Assembly: GCF_013184775.1 (NCBI RefSeq)
Contig: NZ_JAATVV010000003.1
Location: 248,001 to 312,000, forward strand
From: Martelella sp. HB161492
GTDB taxonomy: Bacteria > Pseudomonadota > Alphaproteobacteria > Rhizobiales > Rhizobiaceae
Length of the DNA stretch: 64,000 bases
Reading direction: 5' to 3'
Part shown: piece by piece, positions 6,649 through 17,327 of the stretch
Position numbering within the stretch: the stretch's first letter is position 1
Layout: every line of letters begins with the position of its first letter
The notes under the pieces: generated by a model
What the model was told of the DNA's origin: nothing
What the model saw: only the letters and a program-made list of their open reading frames with translations
Databases searched by the model: none
Made by a program: the position numbers and the translations under genes

Positions 6649-8592
6649 ATGTCCTCGACCCTCAAGACGAAGGCTACCGGCGTGACCGATCACCTTTTTC
6701 AGCGCTTCGAGCCCGTTGATCACACCAAAGTCGCCTTTGACGGCGGTTTCTGGGAAAGCTGGCAGAAGACAATCCGTGATGTCACCATCCCCACGCAGCA
6801 TATGCGGCTGGAAGAGGAGGGCTTTCTCGAAGTGCTCGATTTCGACAAGCCGGCCGGACCGCTGGCGCGGCCGATCCAACCCTCGGGCCTGTCAATGCAG
6901 CATTTCTTCGATTCCGATTTCGGCAAGTGGATTGAAGCGGCGAGTTACACGCTGAAGAACAATCCCAATCCGGATGTCGAAGCCAAGATCGATGCGATTG
7001 TCGAAAAGCTTGAACGGGGCCAGATGGCCGATGGCTATCTCAATTCCTGGTTCATCCGCCGCGAGCCGGAGAAGCGCTGGACCAATCTGCGCGATCTGCA
7101 CGAGATGTATTCGATGGGCCATCTACTGGAAGGGGCCGTCGCCTATTTTGAGGCAACCGGCAAACGCCGTTTTCTCGATGTGATGATCCGCGCCGTCGAC
7201 CATATCATCGATACATTCGGTGCCGAACCCGGCAAACTGCGCGGCTATGACGCGCATGAGGAAATCGAACTGGCGCTGGTCAAGCTCTATCGGGTTACCG
7301 GTGATCCGCGCCACCTGAAGCTTGCCACCTATTTCATCGACGAGCGCGGCCAGATGCCCTCCTATTATGATGGGGAGGCGCGCCGGCGCGGCGAGAATCC
7401 CGATGATTACGTGTTCCAGACCTATGCCTATAGCCAGGCCCACAAGCCGGTCCGTGAGCAGACCAGGGTCGAAGGCCATGCCGTGAGGGCGATGTATCTG
7501 TTCTCGGCGATGACGGATCTCGCCTATGAGAATGATGATGCGACGCTGAAGGCGGCCTGCGACCGGCTGTTCGACAATCTGACCAGCCGCCAGCTCTATG
7601 TGACCGGCGGGCTTGGTCCGTCGGCGGCCAATGAAGGCTTCACCCGCGAATATGACCTGCCGAACGATACGGCCTATGCGGAGACCTGCGCAGCCGTCGC
7701 ACTGGGCTTCTGGACCCACCGCATGGCGCAGATCGATCTAGATGGCAAATTCACCGACAGACTGGAGACCGTGCTCTATAACGGCGCGCTATCCGGCATC
7801 TCACGCGATGGCGAGCATTATTTCTATGAGAATGTGCTTGAAAGCCATGGTCAGAACCAGCGCTGGAAATGGCATTACTGCCCCTGTTGCCCGACCAATA
7901 TCGCCCGCTTCATCACCTCGCTCGGCCAGTATTACTATTCGACCAGGGGCAATGCGATTGCCGTTCATCTTTATGGTGCCAACAGTGCCGAATTCGTCAT
8001 TGGCGAAACCTTCGTGCGCCTGAAACAGGATACGGCCTATCCCTGGGATGGTGATATCCGCCTGTCGCTGGGGCTTTCCGGGCCGGTTGAACTGGTGCTG
8101 AAGCTCAGAATTCCCGGCTGGTGCCGCAAGGCGACGGCCATGCTGAATGGCGAGGCGATCACGCTCGAAGCCGAGAAAGGCTATGCGACGATTGCCAGGA
8201 CCTTTGCCGATGGCGATGAGATCCGCCTTTCCTTCGACATGCCTGTCGAGCGGCTTTACGCCCACCCGGCAGTCAGTGAGGATGCCCATCGGGTGTCCTT
8301 CCGGCGCGGGCCGGTGGTCTATTGCGTCGAGGAAACCGATCTCGGCATCGAGCCGCAGCGGCTCCGGGTCGCGTCGAGCGCAGAACTCACGCCACGATTC
8401 GAGGCGACGCTTCTGGGCGGAGCCGTCGTTCTGGAAGGCGAGGGGCTCGAGGCTTCGACCGATGGCTGGGCAGGCGCGCTTTATGCCACCGCGCCGCCGG
8501 TGCTGAAGAAAAGGCCCTTCAGGGCAATCCCGTATCACCTCTGGGCCAATCGCGAGGCGGGTGCCATGCAGGTCTGGCTCGGGGAAGAATAG
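6649..8592 (+). CDS. GH127 beta-L-arabinofuranosidase (DUF1680)
   Basis: A 647-residue glycoside hydrolase of family GH127. In the characterised Bifidobacterium enzyme HypBA1, zinc is held by one Glu and three Cys, one Cys being the nucleophile. All four are visible: Glu345 and Cys347 in AETCAA, and Cys413-Cys414 in YCPCCPTNIARF. The N-terminal (alpha/alpha)6 barrel is followed by beta-sandwich regions with LRIPGWC. There is no signal peptide, so it works in the cytoplasm on imported sugar, releasing L-arabinose from beta-linked arabinofuranosides such as plant hydroxyproline-rich glycoprotein glycans. TAGGAG precedes the chosen ATG. It sits between the permeases and the ATPase of its transporter; no arabinose catabolic genes follow. 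Confidence 0.92.
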   Translation: MSSTLKTKATGVTDHLFQRFEPVDHTKVAFDGGFWESWQKTIRDVTIPTQHMRLEEEGFLEVLDFDKPAGPLARPIQPSGLSMQHFFDSDFGKWIEAASYTLKNNPNPDVEAKIDAIVEKLERGQMADGYLNSWFIRREPEKRWTNLRDLHEMYSMGHLLEGAVAYFEATGKRRFLDVMIRAVDHIIDTFGAEPGKLRGYDAHEEIELALVKLYRVTGDPRHLKLATYFIDERGQMPSYYDGEARRRGENPDDYVFQTYAYSQAHKPVREQTRVEGHAVRAMYLFSAMTDLAYENDDATLKAACDRLFDNLTSRQLYVTGGLGPSAANEGFTREYDLPNDTAYAETCAAVALGFWTHRMAQIDLDGKFTDRLETVLYNGALSGISRDGEHYFYENVLESHGQNQRWKWHYCPCCPTNIARFITSLGQYYYSTRGNAIAVHLYGANSAEFVIGETFVRLKQDTAYPWDGDIRLSLGLSGPVELVLKLRIPGWCRKATAMLNGEAITLEAEKGYATIARTFADGDEIRLSFDMPVERLYAHPAVSEDAHRVSFRRGPVVYCVEETDLGIEPQRLRVASSAELTPRFEATLLGGAVVLEGEGLEASTDGWAGALYATAPPVLKKRPFRAIPYHLWANREAGAMQVWLGEE

Positions 8593-8601
8593 GAGCGGAA
8601 C

Positions 8602-9705
8602 ATGGCACGACTGACACTGAAGAATGTGGTCAAGTCCTATGGCATCTACGAGGCGGTACGCGGTATCGATCTGGAAATTGCCGACAAGGAATTCGTCGTT
8701 TTCGTCGGCCCGTCGGGCTGCGGCAAGTCGACCACTTTGCGCATGATTGCAGGCCTTGAACATATTTCCGGCGGTGAAATCCTGATTGGCGATGATGTCG
8801 TCAACCGGCTGGCGCCGGGCAAGCGCGACATTGCCATGGTCTTCCAGAATTATGCGCTCTATCCGCATATGAGCGTGCGCGAGAATATCGCCTTCTGCCT
8901 GGAGCAGCAGCGCATGCCCAAAGCCGAGATCGCAAAGCGCATCGATGAGGCGGCGAGAACGCTCCACATCAGCGAACTTCTCGATCGCAGGCCGGGCGCC
9001 CTGTCCGGCGGCCAGCGGCAGCGTGTGGCCATGGGCCGTGCGATCGTGCGTGATCCGAAAGTGTTCCTGTTCGATGAGCCGCTGTCGAACCTTGATGCCA
9101 AGCTCAGGGTCACCATGCGCACGGAAATCAAGCGCCTGCACCAGATCCTGCCGACCACCACGGTCTATGTCACCCATGATCAGGTTGAGGCCATGACAAT
9201 GGCCGATCGTGTGGTGGTGATGAATGGCGGTCTGGTTGAGCAGGTCGGCGAGCCGCAGGATCTCTATCTGAACCCTGTTTCCCGTTTCGTGGCCGGCTTC
9301 ATCGGCTCCCCGTCGATGAACTTCCTGCCCGCCCGGCTGGAAGCGTCCGGCGACACTCTCTTCATCGTGCTGGATGACGGAACGCGGCTCAGCGTGCCTG
9401 ACGAGAAGGCTGCCCGTTTCCGGCCGGATGCCGGACGGGCGGTCACCTTCGGTATCCGCCCGGAAAACATCGCCATACGCCAGGACCGTCCGGGTTTTGA
9501 GCCCTTCGAGGCGGCTGTCGATCTGGTGGAGCCGCTCGGGGCGACGACGATGATCTATTTCAATGTCGGAAACGAAGGCGTCTGTGCCAGCATTGAGCCG
9601 GAAGGAAGCCTCAGGGCGGGTACCACCGTGCCGCTTTCGGTCAACATGAACCAGATGCATCTGTTCGATGTCGAGACCGAGCGGTCCCTGGCTCTGGGTG
9701 GGTGA
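8602..9705 (+). CDS. ABC sugar transporter ATPase (UgpC/MalK type)
   Basis: A 367-residue ATP-hydrolysing subunit. Walker [10 protein letters not shown] is at residues 36-44, the signature LSGGQ at 134-138, Walker B ending in Asp158-Glu159 (VFLFDEP), and the switch His in YVTHD. The C-terminal 130 residues form the MOP/TOBE regulatory domain of MalK-like ATPases (GIRPENI). It ends the operon, 9 bases after the GH127 stop, with GGAGCGG before its ATG. It energises the two permeases upstream. It converges on the GntR gene across 37 bases. Confidence 0.95.
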   Translation: MARLTLKNVVKSYGIYEAVRGIDLEIADKEFVVFVGPSGCGKSTTLRMIAGLEHISGGEILIGDDVVNRLAPGKRDIAMVFQNYALYPHMSVRENIAFCLEQQRMPKAEIAKRIDEAARTLHISELLDRRPGALSGGQRQRVAMGRAIVRDPKVFLFDEPLSNLDAKLRVTMRTEIKRLHQILPTTTVYVTHDQVEAMTMADRVVVMNGGLVEQVGEPQDLYLNPVSRFVAGFIGSPSMNFLPARLEASGDTLFIVLDDGTRLSVPDEKAARFRPDAGRAVTFGIRPENIAIRQDRPGFEPFEAAVDLVEPLGATTMIYFNVGNEGVCASIEPEGSLRAGTTVPLSVNMNQMHLFDVETERSLALGG

Positions 9706-9742
9706 GGGCAAAGACGGTAAAGGCCGCTCAGGCCCTTCCGCC

Positions 9743-10465
9743 TCACAGCACCAGCAGTGACTCGCTGTCGGAAATCAGCGCGGTCAGCAGGCCGCGACGG
9801 GTGTTCTCCGTGTGCTGAATGATGGCCTCGCGGGCGGCGTCACTGTCATGCCGGCGCAGGGCCGCGACGATGAGGGCGTGGTCAGTCGAGGTCTCCGGAT
9901 TCACGTCGCGCATGGCGGCGCCCATGTAGAAAAGCCGGGTCGACTCTTCCAGATAGGAGGAAATCAGCGTGACGAGGCGGGGCACGCGCGCACCCTCGGC
10001 AATGGCCGCATGGAAATCATTGTTGGTCTTGATAAAGGCCTCGATCGTCGGCTCCTCGCCCGGCACATAGGTGGCGTTGGACAGGGCTTCGATCCGGTCG
10101 ATCTCCGCATCGGTCAGCCGGTCTGCGGCGAGCTCGCAGGCAACCCCTTCCAGCGCCTTGCGCACGGTGAAAACATCATTGACGCTTTTGACCGTCACCG
10201 GGGTGATCCGGTAGCCGCGCCGGGGAAAGGCCTCGACAAGGCCTTCAAGCGTCAGTCGCGCCAGCGCTTCGCGCACCGGGGTTTTGCTCATGGCAAGCTT
10301 TTCGGCCAGTTCCTGTTCGCCAAGATCCGTTCCCGGTTGCAGCTTGCAGGTGATGATCTCGTGACGCAGGCGGTCATAGGCCTGGTCCGTCAGCGACTTT
10401 GCCTTGTCGGTCTGGGCGCCATTCCTGCGCGCTGTCGTCTTGCTGTCGCTCTTGCCACGCGGCAT
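9743..10465 (-). CDS. GntR family regulator, FCD subgroup
   Basis: A 240-residue FadR-type regulator: winged helix-turn-helix in residues 30-95 (KTPVREALARLTLEGLV is the recognition part), then an all-helical FCD ligand domain with metal-binding His residues (for example NDFHAAIAEG). GAGGGAATGTC precedes the ATG. It is the last gene of a seven-gene minus-strand catabolic operon (17196 to 9743) and is likely its pathway-specific repressor, responding to a carboxylated intermediate, as FCD proteins commonly bind small organic acids. The palindromes at 18215-18253 in the divergent promoter region are candidate sites. Confidence 0.92.
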   Translation of the reverse strand: MPRGKSDSKTTARRNGAQTDKAKSLTDQAYDRLRHEIITCKLQPGTDLGEQELAEKLAMSKTPVREALARLTLEGLVEAFPRRGYRITPVTVKSVNDVFTVRKALEGVACELAADRLTDAEIDRIEALSNATYVPGEEPTIEAFIKTNNDFHAAIAEGARVPRLVTLISSYLEESTRLFYMGAAMRDVNPETSTDHALIVAALRRHDSDAAREAIIQHTENTRRGLLTALISDSESLLVL

Positions 10466-10477
10466 GACATTCCCTCT

Positions 10478-11629
10478 TTATCGTTCTTTGTTTTCCAGTG
10501 CCTTTGCCATACGCCGAAGCGCTTCGGCAAGGGTTTCTGCCGCAGATGCGAAATTAAGTCGGACAAACTGCTCGAGACCGTCGCCGAAATCGCGACCGTC
10601 GCTGACACCGATCCGCGCATGCTGCAGAAGCCAGGATGCTGCCGGCGCGTCAAGGTTGTAGGCAGAAAGGTCGATCCAGGCAAGGAAGCTGGCATCGGCG
10701 CGGAGGGCCTTGGCTTTCGGCATGGTTTCATCAAGTGCGCGATGCAGCATATCGCGGTTCTCGGTGATTTTGGTGCGCACCGCTGCGCGCCATGCGCCGC
10801 CGTCGCGATAGGCTGCTTCCATGGCGGCAAGTCCCAGTACGTTGACGCTGTCGACGAGGCCTTTCTTGGCATCCATGAAGCGGGACCGGATTGCCGCATT
10901 CGGCACGATCGCAAAGGCTGCCTTCAGTCCGGCAATGTTCCAGGTCTTGCTGGCGGCCATCAGGGTGATCGACCGGTTTTCGATATCCTTCGAAAGCGAG
11001 GCGACCGGAATATGCTTGCGCCCATCGAGCGTCAGGCCGCAATGGATCTCGTCGGAGACCAGAAGCAGATCATGCTTCAGACACAGCGAAGCCCTGAAGG
11101 TGAGCTCCTCGTGGCTGTAGACGCGGCCGGTCGGGTTTTGCGGATTGCAGAGCAGCATCAGCGAAGCGTGCGACGCGGCCTTTTCCAGGGCCTCGCGGTC
11201 GCTTTCCCAGCGGCCGGTTTCGCTATGCGTCTGCCAGATGGCCGCAGTCTTGAGACCCCAGGTGGCCGGTGCGGTACGCAGAGGCTTATAGACCGGAAAT
11301 TCCTGCATCACGGTGTCGCCCGGCCGGGTGAAGGCGTTGAGCGCCATGTTGAAGCCGGGTTCGACGCCGGGCAAGAAAACGAGCCAGTCCGGTTCGATCT
11401 TCCAGCCATAGTCGTGCATCATCGCATCGACCAGCACGGCCCTTAAGCTGTCGGTCGCAGAACCATAGCCGAGTACGCCGTGCGCCAGCCGCTTTTCGAT
11501 GGCCGCGATAATGGCCGGATCAGCGGCATAATCCATATCGGCAACGGGCAGCGGAATGACGTCTTGCGGGAATGCCCGCCACTTGTTGCTGTCGCTGCCG
11601 CGCCGGTCGATTGCGATGATGTCGGTCAT
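10478..11629 (-). CDS. PLP-dependent aminotransferase, MalY/PatB C-S lyase type
   Basis: A 383-residue fold type I pyridoxal-phosphate enzyme. The early LPVADMDYAADP motif is typical of the MalY/PatB cystathionine beta-lyase group; NPQNPTGRV (162-170), Asp193 in SDEIHCGL and the Schiff-base Lys228 in ASKTWNIAG are all present. Relatives split C-S bonds in cystathionine or cysteine conjugates to thiol, pyruvate and ammonia, though some are transaminases. The ATG overlaps the stop of the SDR gene by one base. With a rhodanese across the divergent promoter, a sulfur-containing substrate is an attractive but unproven reading. Confidence 0.88.
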   Translation of the reverse strand: MTDIIAIDRRGSDSNKWRAFPQDVIPLPVADMDYAADPAIIAAIEKRLAHGVLGYGSATDSLRAVLVDAMMHDYGWKIEPDWLVFLPGVEPGFNMALNAFTRPGDTVMQEFPVYKPLRTAPATWGLKTAAIWQTHSETGRWESDREALEKAASHASLMLLCNPQNPTGRVYSHEELTFRASLCLKHDLLLVSDEIHCGLTLDGRKHIPVASLSKDIENRSITLMAASKTWNIAGLKAAFAIVPNAAIRSRFMDAKKGLVDSVNVLGLAAMEAAYRDGGAWRAAVRTKITENRDMLHRALDETMPKAKALRADASFLAWIDLSAYNLDAPAASWLLQHARIGVSDGRDFGDGLEQFVRLNFASAAETLAEALRRMAKALENKER

Positions 11630-12399
11630 CAGATGCTCCGGATCATGCCGCCGTCGACGCGGATCATCGAGCCGGTGACGAAGCTGGCCTGTTCGGAGGC
11701 GAGGAAGGTGACGACGGCGGCGAATTCTTCCGGGCGGCCATAGCGGGCAGCGGGAATGGTGGCGCGCGATGCCGCACGCACGGCATCAACCGAATTGCCG
11801 GTCTTTTCCGCCTTGCCGGCATCAAGCTCGGCGACACGGTCAGTGGCGATCCGGCCCGGCAGAACCATGTTGACGGTGACACCCTTGTCGGCAACTTCTG
11901 CCGCAAGTGTCTTCGACCAGCCAGCCATCGCACCGCGCACGCCATTGGAAAGGGCAAGGCCCGGGATCGGCACTTCAATGCCCGACGAGCCGATGGTGAT
12001 GACGCGGCCCCAGCCCTTTTCGGTCATGGCCGCAAGGGCGGCATCGGTCAGGTCGAAAACCGGCGTTGCCATGGCGGCGAAGGCGGCCTGCCATGCGGCC
12101 ACGGACTGACCGCGCGCCGGGCCTGCTTTCGGGCCGCCGCAATTGTTGACGAGAATATCAACCGGGTTCTTCGCCAGCTCTTCCTTCATGGCAGCAACAG
12201 AAGCCGGGTCGGCGAGATCGAGCGTGACGGCCGTGACCTTTGACCTGAGGGCGTCCGGGAGGCCTTGCGGCAGCGCGCCGGAGCGCGAGGCGGCAATCAC
12301 CGTCGCGCCCTCTTCAGCCAGGAGAATGGCCGATGCGGCACCAAGGCCACGGCTCGCGCCCAGAACGAGAGCACGTTTTGTGTTGAGCTTGAAATCCAT
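11629..12399 (-). CDS. Atypical short-chain dehydrogenase/reductase
   Basis: A 256-residue Rossmann-fold protein with the NAD(P)-binding GASRGLGAASA loop (residues 14-24) and NNCGG. The usual catalytic Tyr-x3-Lys is absent: where YxxxK is expected the sequence reads GLALSNGVRGAMAGWSK, so Tyr is lost and Arg stands near the Lys position. This SNxxR variant is known in some SDR subgroups and may mean a different proton relay or a changed reaction. The C-terminus SFVTGSMIRVDGGM is standard. It overlaps the genes on both sides by one base (TGATG), so it is translationally coupled within the operon. Confidence 0.88.
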   Translation of the reverse strand: MDFKLNTKRALVLGASRGLGAASAILLAEEGATVIAASRSGALPQGLPDALRSKVTAVTLDLADPASVAAMKEELAKNPVDILVNNCGGPKAGPARGQSVAAWQAAFAAMATPVFDLTDAALAAMTEKGWGRVITIGSSGIEVPIPGLALSNGVRGAMAGWSKTLAAEVADKGVTVNMVLPGRIATDRVAELDAGKAEKTGNSVDAVRAASRATIPAARYGRPEEFAAVVTFLASEQASFVTGSMIRVDGGMIRSI

Positions 12400-13325
12400 C
12401 AGGCAAGTTCCTTCAGTCTTTTTGTCTGGCGTTCGATCAGGCGCTCGACCTCGGCAATGGCGGCAGGCGCAAGTCCGGCACCGGGTTTGCGCAGCGCTGC
12501 TGAGGCAATCGCGCCGCGTCTTGCGAGCACATATTTGCGCACGGCAAGACCAAGGCCCGGCTGCTGCTCGTAGCGCACCAGCGGCAGATAGGCATCGAAG
12601 ATGTCCTGCGCCCGATCCATATCTCCATTGCCCGTCAGAGCGACCACCTCGGCCATCATTTCCGGATAGCCGAAACCGGTCATGGCACCATCGGCGCCGC
12701 GGCCCATCTCTTCCGGCAGAAACAGCGCGCCATTGCCGCAGAGGATCGAGATCCGGCGACGGCCCTCGCTCTCCGCCTTGCGCAGGGCGGTAATCTTCGC
12801 CAGGCCCGGCCAGTCCTCATGCTTGAGCATGACGACCTGACTGTTTTCCTCGATGATCTGACCAAGCACGGTCGGCGCAATTTGAACGCCGGTCGACAGC
12901 GGAAAATCCTGCAGCACGACCGGAACACCGTCACCTGCGGCTTCGCAGGCTTCCCGGTAATAGCCGGCAATCTGGCCATCGGTTTTCAGCCGGCCGGGCG
13001 GTGCGATCATCACGCCGGCCGCACCCATATCCATCGCCGCCTTGGAAAGCTCGGAAATGGCGGCAAGGCCGGGGGCGGAAACGCCGGCGACAATCGGGGT
13101 TTTGCCGGCGCGCTTGATCACGCGGGCCACAACCTCTTTTGCTTCGGCCTGGGTCAGCTTCGGCGCTTCACCCATCATGCCGAGCACGGTGATGCCGGTC
13201 GCGCCCTTTTCCAGATAGAAATCGGTGACGCGATCGAGACTGTCGAAATCGATCCGGCCATCCTCATGAAACGGCGTGACCGAGATGACGAAGACGCCCT
13301 TTGCGTCAGAAGTCAGAAGGCTCAT
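12399..13325 (-). CDS. Dihydrodipicolinate synthase / N-acetylneuraminate lyase family protein
   Basis: A 308-residue TIM-barrel aldolase or lyase. VLGMMGEAPKLT (48-59) corresponds to the family GxxGE pyruvate-carboxylate loop and Lys168 in VVMLKHED is the expected Schiff-base lysine. The conserved catalytic Tyr in the family motif YNxP is replaced: the strand reads VVLQDFPLS (137-144). The enzyme is therefore unlikely to be true DapA; a retro-aldol or decarboxylating role on a 2-keto acid is more likely. GAGGAG precedes the ATG at 13325; a longer frame upstream lacks support. Confidence 0.88.
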   Translation of the reverse strand: MSLLTSDAKGVFVISVTPFHEDGRIDFDSLDRVTDFYLEKGATGITVLGMMGEAPKLTQAEAKEVVARVIKRAGKTPIVAGVSAPGLAAISELSKAAMDMGAAGVMIAPPGRLKTDGQIAGYYREACEAAGDGVPVVLQDFPLSTGVQIAPTVLGQIIEENSQVVMLKHEDWPGLAKITALRKAESEGRRRISILCGNGALFLPEEMGRGADGAMTGFGYPEMMAEVVALTGNGDMDRAQDIFDAYLPLVRYEQQPGLGLAVRKYVLARRGAIASAALRKPGAGLAPAAIAEVERLIERQTKRLKELA

Positions 13326-13335
13326 TTTGCTCTCC

Positions 13336-14703
13336 TCAATTGCCGAACCAGCAATCGGCGCCACGGGCGACATAGCGCCCCGAGCCAGCCTTGCCGGTGA
13401 TGTCGTTGCCGTCGAATGCGAGATCGCCACGCAGATAGGTGGCGGCAACACGCACGGTGAACACCTCGCCGTGGAAGGGCGACCAGGTCAGTCCGTCATG
13501 GGCTTTCGCTTCATTCCAGGTGAAGGCACCTTCTTCCAGTACCGCAAAATCGGCATCCATGCCGACGCGGATCGCACCCTTGCGATCCGACAGGCCGAAG
13601 AAGACGGCCGGGCGCTCTGACAGCTGATCGGCGGCCAGCATCGCTGCATCGAGGCCGCGCGCTTCGGCTGCCGTGAAAAAGGCCGGCAGCAGCGTCTCGA
13701 GACCCGGAACACCGGCGCCGGCATCGAAAATCGATTCTGTCAGCTTGCCATCAATTGGCCAGCTGGAATGATCCGAAGAGGTGAAGGCGACCTTGCCGTC
13801 AACAATGGCATCCCAGAGATTATCGACCTCGCCGGGGCGGATCGGCGGATTGACCTTCATGCGGGGGCCAAGGCGCAGGCCGTCACGACCGGCATCGAAC
13901 CAGAGATAGTGAACGCAGGTCTCGCCGGTGGCGCGCACGCCCATTTCGGCAAAGGCTTCGACCATATCAAAGCCGGAACCGCTGGTCAGATGAACCGGAT
14001 GGGCATGGGCGCCGGTCGCCTGGGCAAGGGCCAGAAACTGTGCCGTTGCCGCAAGCTCTGCAGCCGGGGGGCGCGCGGTGGAATGGGCATTGATGCCGTT
14101 TTCGCCGGCAGCGCGGGCGCGGGCGATGCGCTCCAGAACGATCTCCTGGTCTTCATTGTGAAGTCCGAGCGGAATGTTGGTGTCGGAAAGCTTCTCCATG
14201 ATGTCGAGCATCAGATCGGCGCCAATGCGCGGGAAACGGGTCGGCGAGCTTTCAAAGGAGGAAATCTTGAACGCGGCAACGCCGCCTTCGATCAGCGCAT
14301 CGATATGAGCGACGCCGGTATGTTTGGTGACGGTCGCATAAAGGGCCATATCGGCATAGGAATGCGCGGAAATGGCCTCAACCTTGGCCGTCAGGCGTTC
14401 CGGGCGGTCCAGCGGCTCCGGGCTGTCAAAGGGCATGTCGACCAGCGTGGTGATGCCACCGGCGACGGCCGAGCGGGTGGTGTCGGCAATGCCTTCGAGC
14501 CCCTTGGCGCTGGTGGCGTGGGTCTGTCCGTCAATCACGCCGGGCAGGATCAGCTTGTCGCCGTAATCAACGGTTCTGGTTGCCGACGGCGGCGTTTCGC
14601 TCGCGTCTCCGATGGCGGCAATCTTGCCGTCCTTGACGGCAACCCAGCCGCCGGTAAGCGCGGCGAGCGGGGTGATGATGGTTCCGCGCAGTAAGAGATC
14701 CAT
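13336..14703 (-). CDS. Dihydropyrimidinase/allantoinase-like cyclic amidohydrolase
   Basis: A 455-residue metal-dependent amidohydrolase related to dihydroorotase, allantoinase and hydantoinase. Lys146 in AAFKISSF is the likely carboxylated metal bridge, His182 in LHNED, His238 in HPVHLTS and Asp311 in TSSDHSSW are in place. The first metal motif, normally D-x-H-x-H, is Asp58-Gly-Gln60-Thr-His62, so one metal His is Gln. This suggests a one-metal site or an altered substrate. Next to a hydantoin-racemase homologue it may open a five- or six-membered cyclic imide or amide. Confidence 0.88.
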   Translation of the reverse strand: MDLLLRGTIITPLAALTGGWVAVKDGKIAAIGDASETPPSATRTVDYGDKLILPGVIDGQTHATSAKGLEGIADTTRSAVAGGITTLVDMPFDSPEPLDRPERLTAKVEAISAHSYADMALYATVTKHTGVAHIDALIEGGVAAFKISSFESSPTRFPRIGADLMLDIMEKLSDTNIPLGLHNEDQEIVLERIARARAAGENGINAHSTARPPAAELAATAQFLALAQATGAHAHPVHLTSGSGFDMVEAFAEMGVRATGETCVHYLWFDAGRDGLRLGPRMKVNPPIRPGEVDNLWDAIVDGKVAFTSSDHSSWPIDGKLTESIFDAGAGVPGLETLLPAFFTAAEARGLDAAMLAADQLSERPAVFFGLSDRKGAIRVGMDADFAVLEEGAFTWNEAKAHDGLTWSPFHGEVFTVRVAATYLRGDLAFDGNDITGKAGSGRYVARGADCWFGN

Positions 14704-14708
14704 TGCTT

Positions 14709-15374
14709 TTATGCCTTTACGATATATTCGAGATTCAATGCGGAGATGGCGGCGGCGACGCCGGCCTGAACGGGATCAACCACCGGTAGGCCGATCGCGG
14801 CCTGAAGGAAGGGACGCTGCATGCCCATGCCGGCGCAGCCGAGAATGATGACATCGGCGCTGTCTTCCTGCGCCAGAAGCCTGCCGGTCTGAATGACCTT
14901 GTCGCGCGCGAGCCCGTCATCGCCGGATTCTTCCACCGTCAGCGAGGCCGAACGGTCTCCGGCAAGACGCGGCGTGATACCAAGCTCGTCAATGCGGCGC
15001 GCATGGCGGGCAATCGATGCCGGGCCAAGCGAGACGACGCCGAAGCGACGGCCGAGCTGCAGCGCTGCATAATAGCCGGCCTCGGCAATGCCGATCACCG
15101 GAATATGGGTGACGGCCTTGCGCACGGCCTCGACGCCCGGGTCGGAAAAGCAGGAGATCACCAGTGCATCGGCGTCCGTTGCCTTTGCGCGCTCCATCAC
15201 CATCGGAGCGACAGTCTCAACATCGGTATCGCTTTCAATGCCGAGCGGCGCCTCCGGCAACTGGTCGCAATCGATACGGTGATGCGTGGTCGCGGCAAGG
15301 TCACGCAGGCAGAGCGCAATCGATGCAGTGACCTTGCGGGAACTGTTGGGGTTCAAAACGAGGATACGGGCCAT
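14709..15374 (-). CDS. Asp/Glu/hydantoin racemase family protein
   Basis: A 221-residue cofactor-free racemase. It begins with the family-typical MARILVLNPNSS and has both catalytic cysteines, Cys75 in VISCFSDPG and Cys180 in ILGCAGMG. The family inverts chiral centres of hydantoins, aspartate or glutamate by proton transfer between the two Cys. The start at 15374 matches that N-terminus; a longer frame upstream is not used. It is six bases downstream-linked to the amidohydrolase, an arrangement like hydantoin racemase plus hydantoinase, in an oligopeptide-transporter operon. Confidence 0.9.
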   Translation of the reverse strand: MARILVLNPNSSRKVTASIALCLRDLAATTHHRIDCDQLPEAPLGIESDTDVETVAPMVMERAKATDADALVISCFSDPGVEAVRKAVTHIPVIGIAEAGYYAALQLGRRFGVVSLGPASIARHARRIDELGITPRLAGDRSASLTVEESGDDGLARDKVIQTGRLLAQEDSADVIILGCAGMGMQRPFLQAAIGLPVVDPVQAGVAAAISALNLEYIVKA

Positions 15375-15402
15375 GGTCTGTCTTTGCTCTTCGCGGGCGG
15401 CT

Positions 15403-17196
<1,794 letters not shown>

Positions 17197-17327
17197 GAAA
17201 GCAATTTCCACGAAAGAGGGGACCGGAAGATCGTTTTTCCTTGCCTCAATTTACACCGTATTGCATTCAATCTGTCAAACATAAAGTTTCTCGTGATATA
17301 TCTGGGATACGAAATAGGAGCGCTGCG

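Noticed and set aside
7801-9711. A 636-codon open frame on the minus strand
   Set aside because: Antisense to the GH127 and ATPase genes, both of which have intact family motifs; the product resembles no protein.
9812-11446. A 544-codon open frame on the plus strand
   Set aside because: Antisense to the GntR and MalY/PatB genes and contradicted by their clear motifs.
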